The position numbers and the translations under genes are program-made. From Methanosarcinales archaeon ex4572_44 (GTDB lineage Archaea > Halobacteriota > Methanosarcinia > Methanosarcinales > EX4572-44), in the NCBI GenBank assembly GCA_002254825.2, contig NJEL02000047.1:1-17429 (forward strand): a stretch of DNA of 17,429 nt, given 5' to 3'. Shown here piece after piece: positions 1 to 6,256 of the stretch. Every line of letters starts with the position of its first letter. Position 1 is the first letter of the stretch. A model generated the notes under the pieces. The model worked only from the letters and a program-made list of their open reading frames with translations. It did no database searches and was not told where the DNA came from.

Positions 1-147
1 TCCGAGTTCTCTTGCGGCGCTTTCTAGCTCTTTCAGTGATGGTTGTCTAACGGAGTATTTTTTCGGTACTGTGCGACCTTCTCTTCGCGATTTGGTGGCG
101 TCGAGGTAGCTGGGCCAGATCACGAACTTCTCAGTCCTACGCTGCAT
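1..147 (-). CDS. srp19: Signal recognition particle 19 kDa protein SRP19 (N-terminal part, cut by window edge)
   Basis: Reading the minus strand from the ATG at 147 gives 49 codons open to the window edge. The peptide starts MQRRTEKFVIWPSYLDATKS and continues with REGRTVPK and a region rich in Leu, Glu and Ala. This fits the N-terminus of archaeal SRP19, where a VIWPxYLDxxKSRxEGRxVP block precedes a KPxLxEIxxAAxxLG helix. SRP19 binds the 7S RNA and helps assemble the signal recognition particle for co-translational protein export. The gene starts 37 nt downstream of the cca stop on the same strand, so it is probably the last visible member of a thpR-cca-srp19 cluster. No strong ribosome-binding site is visible before the ATG. 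The C-terminal part lies outside the window. The family call is from recalled motifs, not a search. Confidence 0.85.
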   Translation of the reverse strand, partial: MQRRTEKFVIWPSYLDATKSRREGRTVPKKYSVRQPSLKELESAARELG

Positions 148-184
148 AATGGTCTCTTGTTTAGGCGGTTATTGGTTAGAATCT

Positions 185-1480
185 TTACGGGTCATTGTGG
201 GTCAGGAGTTGGTGGATGAAGATTCGAACTTCGTGGTCGCTCTTTGTGAGCAGTTCTTCCTTTGAGAGTATTTGGAATTTCTGTTCTCTGATCGCATCTC
301 TCAGATCTTTTCCGAGACCGCATTTAGATAGTTCTTCTCGCAGGAGCGGTCCCGGTGTCCGATATCTTCGCTCAATCTCTATAACATATCTGCCATTTTT
401 GATATAAATCTGTGAAAGCGTTTTTTTTTCATGGTATTTCGCTTTGAACCTCTCGGCATCGGCTCTTGCCCAGACGGGTGGCCCGATGTGTTTTTTAACC
501 GAGGGAAGTTCTCTATCGAATAGTTCAAAGATTATATAAATGTTTTTTTTTGATACGATACTGCCTGTGTTGATAATTCTGAAGTCGTGCATTTTGAATA
601 GTTTTTTGGTGGATCGTTCCATCTTTTCAAGTTGGGGATAGAGTATGTCATCGACCACGTCTGGCTTCTGGAATTGGACGCCTATCAGCACGCTTCCACG
701 TTTATGGAGCAGTTCTCTTATTTCTCCCAATTCTGGCGGCGTTTGGTGTGCCTTGAAGAAGAACTCAATCTTCGGGTCTTCGAGAAAATTTCGTGCGGAA
801 TCGATGAAGCGGCACATGTTATCGAGGCTCAGGGCTGCTGCAACATTGCGCCCAGGGTCTGTCGGATCAACGACCACGAGGGGGTTCTCATGCGCGCGTG
901 CACCATGCCCTTTTATGTCAATCACTTCCCCAGGTTTCCAGTCCACTGCATCTCTAACAAGGTTCATGAAGGATCTAAAGTGTATTATTAGAAGTTCTGC
1001 CAAGTAACCTGAAAATCCGTGTATCTTAAGTTCTGAACCATAGATTCCTGCCCTTTTCAAGAATTGTTTTGTAAGGCGCACATCACCTTCAAGTCCACTT
1101 ATTTCTTCTCTGACAAAACTGTTGTGATGTGGCGTCCTGTCAACGGCGGACTTGATCTTGGACGGATCCCTGATGTTAAAACAGGGCACGACATCCACGC
1201 CGTAACCATTGACCACGCCATGGAGATACGGGTGCTCTGCGTACCGTTCTTCTATCCTCTCAGCATCAGAGAGCACAGATCCTGCAATCAGAAGCCCCAC
1301 TATCTCGAGCCGCTCACGTTCTGTGGACTCTGGAAAGAGTATGAATAGATCGATGTCATGCTCACCCGAAACCCACGTATCCCTCGCTGCAGAACCAACC
1401 AGCATCCCACAAACACCGTGCTCATCAGAAAAGCCGTTTATACGCTCCAAGAGCCTGCTCGCAATCCTCTCCATCGCCAC
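185..1480 (-). CDS. cca: CCA tRNA nucleotidyltransferase, archaeal class I
   Basis: Adds or repairs the 3'-terminal CCA of tRNAs without a nucleic-acid template. The 431-residue product has the class I nucleotidyltransferase signature near the N-terminus: GSAARDTW at residues 29-36, then HDIDLF with carboxylates D42 and D44. A third acidic residue, D96, lies in GVDVVPCF. A central DPTDPGRNVAAAL block follows, typical of the archaeal enzyme, and a long C-terminal domain. Length fits the family (about 430-460). I take the GTG at 1480 as start because a perfect AGGTGAT Shine-Dalgarno lies 9 nt upstream. The reading frame stays open further upstream and reads like the usual family N-terminus but has no normal start codon (see findings). 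It follows thpR by about 20 nt and precedes srp19, so it is likely cotranscribed with both. Confidence 0.95.
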   Translation of the reverse strand: MAMERIASRLLERINGFSDEHGVCGMLVGSAARDTWVSGEHDIDLFILFPESTERERLEIVGLLIAGSVLSDAERIEERYAEHPYLHGVVNGYGVDVVPCFNIRDPSKIKSAVDRTPHHNSFVREEISGLEGDVRLTKQFLKRAGIYGSELKIHGFSGYLAELLIIHFRSFMNLVRDAVDWKPGEVIDIKGHGARAHENPLVVVDPTDPGRNVAAALSLDNMCRFIDSARNFLEDPKIEFFFKAHQTPPELGEIRELLHKRGSVLIGVQFQKPDVVDDILYPQLEKMERSTKKLFKMHDFRIINTGSIVSKKNIYIIFELFDRELPSVKKHIGPPVWARADAERFKAKYHEKKTLSQIYIKNGRYVIEIERRYRTPGPLLREELSKCGLGKDLRDAIREQKFQILSKEELLTKSDHEVRIFIHQLLTHNDP

Positions 1481-1489
1481 ACGCTCTTC

Positions 1490-1496
1490 ATCACCT
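1490..1496 (-). promoter_or_regulatory. Shine-Dalgarno site of cca
   Basis: On the minus strand this reads AGGTGAT, a 7-nt match to the archaeal anti-Shine-Dalgarno, with 9 nt before the GTG at 1480. It lies just downstream of the thpR stop (1501-1503) and decides the cca start codon. Confidence 0.65.
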
Positions 1497-1500
1497 GGCG

Positions 1501-2067
1501 TTATCTTTGATAGTACCTGGTCCCTTTAAGCGGAATCTCACAGACCGTCTTATAGATCGGACCCTCTGGCGTGAGCGTACTGCTCTTAACAGAGAGCGAA
1601 TCGACTGTAAACTCTCCAAGCATAGTCTCTGCAAGTTTCGAAACCTCCACCCCCAATTCCATTCTCGTTTCACGACTCACACGCTTCACCCTGGCGATGG
1701 TGGCATGAGCTACAAAATCATCATCGGGTGCAAAACCAAAAGACCCCAGGATTCGGTCCACTTCGCTATGGAGCAGATCGAAGCTGCCACTGGCACCAAG
1801 CCATATCACCCTGATATAGCTGGGCTTTGGAAAGGCACCAACACCTCCAATTTGTGCCTTAAAAGGCTGGGAGGCCACCCCAGATAACGCGGTGCAAATC
1901 TCTTTAACCACACGTTCCTCAACCTCTCCAAGAAACTTCATAGTGACATGCACAAGCTCAGGCTTGACAAGTTTCACACCAGAGCGATCAAAATTGGCTG
2001 CAATCTCTGCAATCCTTTCTCTAACCTGATCAGGCAGATCCACAGCAATAAAAATCCTCATAGCCAT
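1501..2067 (-). CDS. thpR: RNA 2',3'-cyclic phosphodiesterase (ThpR/LigT family)
   Basis: Member of the 2H phosphoesterase superfamily, which opens RNA 2',3'-cyclic phosphates; relatives were first described as 2'-5' RNA ligases acting on tRNA halves. The 188-residue protein begins with MRIFIAVDLP, the usual family opening. It has both catalytic HxT motifs: HVT at residues 40-42 and HAT at 121-123. The length matches the family (about 180-190). The ATG at 2067 and another at 2061 are both possible starts; the second gives the more typical N-terminus, and neither has a strong Shine-Dalgarno. It is the first gene of the thpR-cca-srp19 cluster, and its 3' end overlaps the in-frame upstream extension of cca. 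The pairing with cca suggests a role in tRNA 3'-end or splicing-product metabolism. That role is inferred from context. Confidence 0.93.
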   Translation of the reverse strand: MAMRIFIAVDLPDQVRERIAEIAANFDRSGVKLVKPELVHVTMKFLGEVEERVVKEICTALSGVASQPFKAQIGGVGAFPKPSYIRVIWLGASGSFDLLHSEVDRILGSFGFAPDDDFVAHATIARVKRVSRETRMELGVEVSKLAETMLGEFTVDSLSVKSSTLTPEGPIYKTVCEIPLKGTRYYQR

Positions 2068-2316
2068 ACATCAATCAAGTATGAGACTTAACCCTTCCCA
2101 TACCTAACCAAGCGTTGCAGTTAAGTTATAGAATAAGTAACGTGCAGGAAGTGATTGATAGGTTTTTGAAGAACAACACACGTTTTAAAGAGTTGTTCGG
2201 ATAATTATAGATAAGAAAACTGATAAATGAATTTATTTTTGGACAACGGGTGCATGCGAGATTTATAGAAGTTTTCGAGCACCGTGTTTGGATGGCTAAT
2301 TTTAGTGTCTCATTAC

Positions 2317-3465
2317 TCAGTCCAGTGCTTGGGAGAGGTCGCTCTTTATGTCATCAATGTCTTCTATTCCAACGCTGATTCTGACCAGTTCGTCTGTGAG
2401 TCCGAGGCTTTCTCGCTTTTCTTTTGGGACTGCTGCGTGTGTCATGGAGGCTGGGTGTTGTATGAGGGTTTCGACGCATCCGAGGCTCACTGCAAGGGTG
2501 CAGAGCTTGAGGTTTCGCATAAGTGCTTCAGCTTCATCGTAGCTGTGCATCTCAAATGCTATCATGCCGCCGAATCCGCGCATCTGGCTTTTCGCAAGCG
2601 CGTGTTGTGGGTGGTCCTTTAGTCCTGGGTAGTAGACTTTCGCTATGCTTGGGTGTTCTTCGAGGAAATCTGCAACTTTTTCAGCGTTTGCGGTGTGGCG
2701 ATCCATTCGCAGTGTGAGCGTCTTGATGCCGCGGAGGAGGAGCCATGCATTGAAAGGGCTCATCGCAGCGCCGAAGTCTTTGAGCAGTTGGTGGGTGCGT
2801 TCTATGAATTCGGCGTCTGAGATGATGACACCTCCGAGGGTGTCGCAGTGCCCGCAGATGTACTTGGTTGCGCTGTGGACGACCACGTCAGAACCAAGCT
2901 CGAGTGGATTCTGTAAATAAGGTGTCATGTAGGTATTATCGACCATTGTGGTCGGGTGGTACTGTGAGATCTTCTTTATGTCGACCAGTTTCATCGTTGG
3001 ATTGGTGGGAGTCTCGCAGAAGATGAGCTTGGTGTTGTCCTGCAGGTTTTCTTCGAGTTCATCGGTCTTTGAAAGATCTATCATCGAGACGTTTATGCCG
3101 AGGCGTGGAAAAATCTCGGTGAAGAGATCATAGGTGCTGCCATAGATTGTTCGATCGGAGATTACGTGGTCGCCCGATTTGACGATTGAGAGAACGGCGG
3201 CGTTTATAGCTCCCATTCCGCTTGCAAAAGCCTTGGCGCTCTCGCCGCCCTCAAGGACTGCCATCTTCTCTTCAAAGACTTTCTGCGTGGGGTTGCCGAC
3301 ACGGGAGTAGACAAAGCCCTCGCTTTTCCCTTCAAATATATCCTGCATCTCCCGAGCAGTCTCAAAGGCGTATGTCGCAGTCTGGTATATCGGCGGAACA
3401 ACGCCCCGCGCGGGCGTGTATCGTCCTGCGTGCACCGCTTTTGTTGTGAAGCTTTTCTCTTTCAT
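2317..3465 (-). CDS. Trans-sulfuration family PLP enzyme (cystathionine gamma-synthase/lyase or methionine gamma-lyase type)
   Basis: Fold-type I PLP enzyme of the Cys/Met metabolism family. Visible signatures, numbered from the longer 385-residue frame, are YSRVGNPTQ (56-64), SGMGAI around 85-90 for the phosphate-binding loop, CETPTNPT (153-160), VDN (178-180) with the aspartate that holds the pyridine nitrogen, and SATKYICGH (201-209) with K204 as the Schiff-base lysine. A C-terminal LGCVETLIQHPASMTH block completes the family pattern. Substrate specificity cannot be fixed. The YGST motif at 111-114 has Ser where classical methionine gamma-lyases have Cys, so lyase, synthase or O-acetylhomoserine sulfhydrylase roles remain open. 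I prefer the ATG at 3465 over the GTG at 3474 because AGGATG lies 8 nt before the ATG and only 0-2 nt before the GTG. The gene has its own promoter and lies 88 nt downstream of the deacetylase gene. Confidence 0.9.
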   Translation of the reverse strand: MKEKSFTTKAVHAGRYTPARGVVPPIYQTATYAFETAREMQDIFEGKSEGFVYSRVGNPTQKVFEEKMAVLEGGESAKAFASGMGAINAAVLSIVKSGDHVISDRTIYGSTYDLFTEIFPRLGINVSMIDLSKTDELEENLQDNTKLIFCETPTNPTMKLVDIKKISQYHPTTMVDNTYMTPYLQNPLELGSDVVVHSATKYICGHCDTLGGVIISDAEFIERTHQLLKDFGAAMSPFNAWLLLRGIKTLTLRMDRHTANAEKVADFLEEHPSIAKVYYPGLKDHPQHALAKSQMRGFGGMIAFEMHSYDEAEALMRNLKLCTLAVSLGCVETLIQHPASMTHAAVPKEKRESLGLTDELVRISVGIEDIDDIKSDLSQALD

Positions 3466-3512
3466 AAGTAACACATCCTATGATTTTTTATTTATTTTTG
3501 ATCAATTCGTAG

Positions 3513-3520
3513 TTATATAA
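3513..3520 (-). promoter_or_regulatory. TATA box of the PLP enzyme gene
   Basis: The minus strand reads TTATATAA in an AT-rich stretch. A start of transcription about 26 nt downstream (near 3490) would leave a leader of about 25 nt carrying the AGGATG ribosome-binding site at 3474-3479. Prediction by spacing and consensus only. Confidence 0.45.
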
Positions 3521-3553
3521 TTCTTAAAGGCTTATGAGTGGAATCCAACTCTA

Positions 3554-4576
3554 TCACAGCCCCCAGTACTCTCTCTGCACTCGTTTCACGTCGTTTATCC
3601 TTTCTTTAACCACGCTTCGCACGGGTTCAGTTGATCTTTCGTGCCTGTACCCATGAAATCCTCTGACGATCGCGTAGACTGCGTCTGCGAGTGCGTCGAG
3701 GTTGTATCCGCCTTCGAGTGATGCCACCACTCGGCCCTCGCAGAGTTTCTCTGAGAGGTCGACCACGATCTCTGAGAGCGCGCCGAAGCCTTCTGTTGTG
3801 AGGTTCATGCCTGCGAGTGGGTCTCTCTCTGATGCATCCTGTCCAGCCGATACGAGTATGATTTCGGGTTTGAACTCTTCTGCTATCGGGTTCAGGATTT
3901 CTTCGAATACGTCTCTGTAGTCTGTATCGGTGCACCCAGTGGGAAGTGGCACATTAACAGTGTAACCCCTGCCATCACCACTTCCGACCTCGCTGACTTG
4001 GCCTGTGCCTGGGTAGTGTGGGTACTGGTGCGTGGAAAAGTAGAGCACACTCGGATCAGAATAGAATGCATCCTGTGTCCCGTTGCCATGGTGCACGTCC
4101 CAGTCCACGATAAGCACGCGGGAGAGACCGTGCTGCTTCTGCGCATGTCTCGCTGCTATTGCCACATTATTGAATAGACAGAACCCCATTGCACGATCGG
4201 GCGTTGCATGATGCCCGGGTGGGCGCACCGCTCCAAAGACGTTTCTCACATCACCCTCAACAACAGCGTCCACGCCTGCAATCACACCGCCTGCTGCAAG
4301 TAGTGCCACAGAGTAGGAATCAGGAGAGACAGGCGTGTCCATATCAAGCGGAACACCCCTCGCACTGTGCTCCTTAACGCGCTCTATGTGCGAAGACGTG
4401 TGCACGTACTCTAACTCCGCCTCTGTTGCTTTCCGCGGCGAGACCCTCACAAGATCATCGAGTGATTCGAGCCGCTCCATTATTGCAACAAGCCTCTCAG
4501 CACGCTCAGGATGACCAACCGTCCTGTGCAGTTGATAATCTGGATGATACACGATCCCAGTTCTCTCTCTCGACAT
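3554..4576 (-). CDS. Histone deacetylase-superfamily amidohydrolase (AcuC/class II-like)
   Basis: Zinc amidohydrolase of the arginase/deacetylase fold. From the ATG at 4576 the product is 340 residues. It starts GIVYHPDYQLH and HPERAERL, as do acetoin-utilisation and acetylpolyamine-type deacetylases. It carries the GHHA catalytic histidine pair (about 121-124), DWDVHHGNGTQ with zinc ligands D160 and H162, SAGQD with the third zinc ligand D247, and LEGGYNL with the catalytic-type Tyr at about 292. All metal and catalytic positions are present. In most relatives the third motif is SAGFD; here Phe is Gln. The frame runs up to another start at 4657, but that 27-residue extension is not family-like and crosses the predicted TATA box, so I reject it. 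The substrate (acetylated protein or small molecule) cannot be read from sequence. Confidence 0.92.
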   Translation of the reverse strand: MSRERTGIVYHPDYQLHRTVGHPERAERLVAIMERLESLDDLVRVSPRKATEAELEYVHTSSHIERVKEHSARGVPLDMDTPVSPDSYSVALLAAGGVIAGVDAVVEGDVRNVFGAVRPPGHHATPDRAMGFCLFNNVAIAARHAQKQHGLSRVLIVDWDVHHGNGTQDAFYSDPSVLYFSTHQYPHYPGTGQVSEVGSGDGRGYTVNVPLPTGCTDTDYRDVFEEILNPIAEEFKPEIILVSAGQDASERDPLAGMNLTTEGFGALSEIVVDLSEKLCEGRVVASLEGGYNLDALADAVYAIVRGFHGYRHERSTEPVRSVVKERINDVKRVQREYWGL

Positions 4577-4600
4577 AAAGCTGAGTATGATCTCAACAGC

Positions 4601-4608
4601 TATAAAAT
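4601..4608 (-). promoter_or_regulatory. TATA box of the deacetylase gene (leaderless start)
   Basis: The minus strand reads ATTTTATA, centred about 28 nt before the ATG at 4576. That is the normal archaeal TATA-to-start-site distance, so transcription should begin at or next to the ATG, giving a leaderless mRNA. This supports the shorter start. Confidence 0.5.
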
Positions 4609-4627
4609 TATATGCTGATCTCGGGGC

Positions 4628-4675
4628 TGTCAACTTGTCAAATTTTAAAAATGTCAACCAGTGTAATTGTCCAGC
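4628..4675. repeat. Octamer-spaced TGTC(A/C) direct repeats in a divergent promoter region
   Basis: Read in 8-nt steps from 4628 the sequence is TGTCAACT, TGTCAAAT, TTTAAAAA, TGTCAACC, AGTGTAAT, TGTCCAGC. Four of six steps begin with TGTC and three with TGTCAA, all in register. The array lies between the TATA box of the deacetylase gene and that of the ferritin-like gene, so it is a candidate operator. No binding protein is known from the sequence. Confidence 0.45.
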
Positions 4676-4708
4676 AATTCACTTCTATTAATATATAAAT
4701 TATTATAT

Positions 4709-4716
4709 TTTTATAT
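4709..4716 (+). promoter_or_regulatory. Possible TATA box of the ferritin-like gene
   Basis: TTTTATAT within an AT-rich run (4690-4718). A transcription start near 4739 would leave a leader of about 75 nt. Other TATA-like strings in the same run could serve instead. Confidence 0.35.
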
Positions 4717-4801
4717 GCATGGACAAGATTGGGGCAACTTAGAAGTTTTAAAGAAAGTTTTTTGTGATATGAATATTATGATGCCTTGTTCTAAGACTAA
4801 T

Positions 4802-4808
4802 GGGAGGT
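4802..4808 (+). promoter_or_regulatory. Shine-Dalgarno site that fixes a TTG start
   Basis: GGGAGGT lies 7 nt before the TTG at 4816. It is a strong match to the anti-Shine-Dalgarno and supports the unusual TTG start of the ferritin-like gene. Confidence 0.7.
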
Positions 4809-4815
4809 TGCTGTT

Positions 4816-5334
4816 TTGGACGATGAAGAGATAATACGGCTGTTGAATCAGGATTTTGTATTAGAGATTGAAGCATCTATGGTCTATGTGAGAAACGCTT
4901 TTCTCATGAAAGATTGCGTGCCAAGCAGGTTGACCGAAGCCATTGCCATCGATGAAATGCGTCATATGAACTGGCTTGGAAATCTCATCGTTAAAAAAGG
5001 CGGCGTTCCAATAATGGAGCACAAAGATCTTGATTTTGGGAATGAGAGTCTTAAAGGATATCTGCAGAAGCAGTATGACTTGGAAAATGATGCTGTTAAG
5101 CAGTATCAAGAGCAAATAGACTTAATTGGTGAAAACGATGCTGAAACTGTTGAAACATTGAAGCACATTCTGGATGAAGAAAGAAGACACCGTAAAGAGT
5201 TTCGTATTTTCAGGTATCAATCACTGAAGAGCTACAAAAAGAAAAAAAATAAGACCACAGGTAACGATAGGGGGTGTAACCCTCAGGTAGAGGATGCCGC
5301 CCACAAAGTTTGTGTGTGCTCTCCTGTGTCTTAA
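4816..5334 (+). CDS. Ferritin-like diiron protein (bacterioferritin/rubrerythrin-type four-helix bundle)
   Basis: The 172-residue product has the four-helix diiron pattern: a Glu in helix 1 (EIEASMVY, E17/E19), ExxH in helix 2 (E47-H50 in DEMRH), a Glu in helix 3 (E90 in DLENDAVKQY) and ExxH in helix 4 (E122-H125 in EERRH). Proteins of this type oxidise and store iron or detoxify peroxide; the exact role here is unknown. The start is TTG, supported by a strong GGGAGGT Shine-Dalgarno. After the bundle (to about residue 135) there is an odd basic and Cys-containing tail: a lysine run, then a stretch ending CVCSPVS, with three Cys in the last 25 residues. No rubredoxin CxxC pairs are seen, so it is not a complete rubrerythrin. 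The gene is divergent from the deacetylase gene. Confidence 0.82.
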   Translation: MDDEEIIRLLNQDFVLEIEASMVYVRNAFLMKDCVPSRLTEAIAIDEMRHMNWLGNLIVKKGGVPIMEHKDLDFGNESLKGYLQKQYDLENDAVKQYQEQIDLIGENDAETVETLKHILDEERRHRKEFRIFRYQSLKSYKKKKNKTTGNDRGCNPQVEDAAHKVCVCSPVS

Positions 5335-5522
5335 TCCTGTTAAAACTGTTTATTCTGATGAGTTCTGAGGATAGATGCTTGTTTTACAATATTTGAATTG
5401 TCAAACGATCTCCAATAGCCTGTTCTGTAGAGAGTATCGTCTGTTTGCAGAATATTTACTTTTATAGGGGTGTTTCAGCCCTCTTGCCAGTGATGTGATT
5501 CGTACCTATGTTTTACTTATCG
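5335..5522. other. Intergenic region between convergent genes
   Basis: 188 nt between the ends of the ferritin-like gene and the flavin reductase-like gene. It is AT-rich, with short T-tracts that could help terminate transcription. I see no ORF, RNA gene or long repeat. Confidence 0.4.
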
Positions 5523-6071
5523 TCACTTCTTGGCACGCTCGAACGTTCGTGTCACCATATCCACCGCGAAGTACTCTTTGCTGATGTGAGTGAGTGGGTG
5601 GGCAGCTTCAGGTTTGAGCACACCATCCCACGCACTCTCTTTCACGCCTACGGAAACGACCTCGCCTGTAATCCAGATATGAGCGCCGAGTTCAACCGCT
5701 TTTTCGAATCTGCATTCAATCCACCCGATTGCTTCCTTGATTCTCGGTGGTTTCACGACCGCTGTTTCTGCCTCGGTGAGTCCTGCCTTCTCAAGTTCAT
5801 TGACATCAGGCGGATACTTCTCCTCAAGGATCTTCATCAAATCCCCCATATCTTCTCCAGCCACGTTCACAACAAATTCCCTCGTATCCTGGATATTTCG
5901 CCATGTATCATGCTCTGGATGGCACGAAAACCCATACAACGGCGGATCAACACTTATCGGGGTGTTCATGCTGAAAGGAGCAGCATTCGGAACACCGTTC
6001 TTCGATACAGTCGTCACAACAACCACAGGTCTCACAAAAAGCTTCGAAAAATCTTCCAGTCTGAGTCTCAT
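5523..6071 (-). CDS. Flavin reductase-like FMN-binding domain protein
   Basis: 182 residues, a typical length for a single-domain flavin reductase-like (split-barrel) protein. The N-terminal half shows the family pattern: RPVVVVTTVSKNG, NAAPFSMNTPISVDPP (29-44), GFSC and the region TREFVVNV (63-70), where FMN usually binds. The middle contains a PPRIKEAIGWIECRFE stretch, then GEVVSV near the C-terminus. Such proteins bind FMN non-covalently and reduce flavin or use it in small redox reactions; partners are not identifiable here. The start at the ATG at 6071 fits the family N-terminus; the Shine-Dalgarno is weak. It lies 185 nt downstream of purH on the same strand, too far for tight operon coupling. 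A 6-bp inverted repeat (6075-6080 with 6100-6105) sits just upstream of the start and could affect expression. Confidence 0.9.
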   Translation of the reverse strand: MRLRLEDFSKLFVRPVVVVTTVSKNGVPNAAPFSMNTPISVDPPLYGFSCHPEHDTWRNIQDTREFVVNVAGEDMGDLMKILEEKYPPDVNELEKAGLTEAETAVVKPPRIKEAIGWIECRFEKAVELGAHIWITGEVVSVGVKESAWDGVLKPEAAHPLTHISKEYFAVDMVTRTFERAKK

Positions 6072-6185
6072 ACTAAGTCCTATGGGCTCTCAACAATAAG
6101 GACTTTTTCCATAACACAAGGTTTTTGCACAGAGCAGAACAGAAACAAAAAAAGATGGGTTAAAGAGTAGTTCTATTCGCCTAAA

Positions 6186-6198
6186 GTCTCAAAGAGAC
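6186..6198 (-). other. Small hairpin downstream of purH
   Basis: GTCTC-AAA-GAGAC forms a perfect 5-bp stem about 60 nt past the purH stop. No long T-run follows it, so a terminator role is only a guess. Confidence 0.2.
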
Positions 6199-6256
6199 GC
6201 TTTACGAACGTCGTCACATCAACTGATATGTCTGATCGGTCTTGCAGTTCTATTTT

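Noticed and set aside
217..238. tRNA T-arm-like string GAAG-ATTCGAA-CTTC
   Set aside because: It lies inside the C-terminal coding part of cca and has no acceptor, D or anticodon arms around it.
632..1348. Plus-strand frames opposite cca
   Set aside because: They are antisense shadows; the minus-strand frame carries all CCA enzyme motifs.
4577..4657. 27-residue N-terminal extension of the deacetylase
   Set aside because: It is not family-like, and the predicted TATA box lies within it at leaderless distance from the internal ATG.
5354..5367. C/D-box RNA signals (TGATGA and CTGA) downstream of the ferritin-like gene
   Set aside because: The two boxes are only a few nucleotides apart, with no room for a guide sequence and no closing stem.
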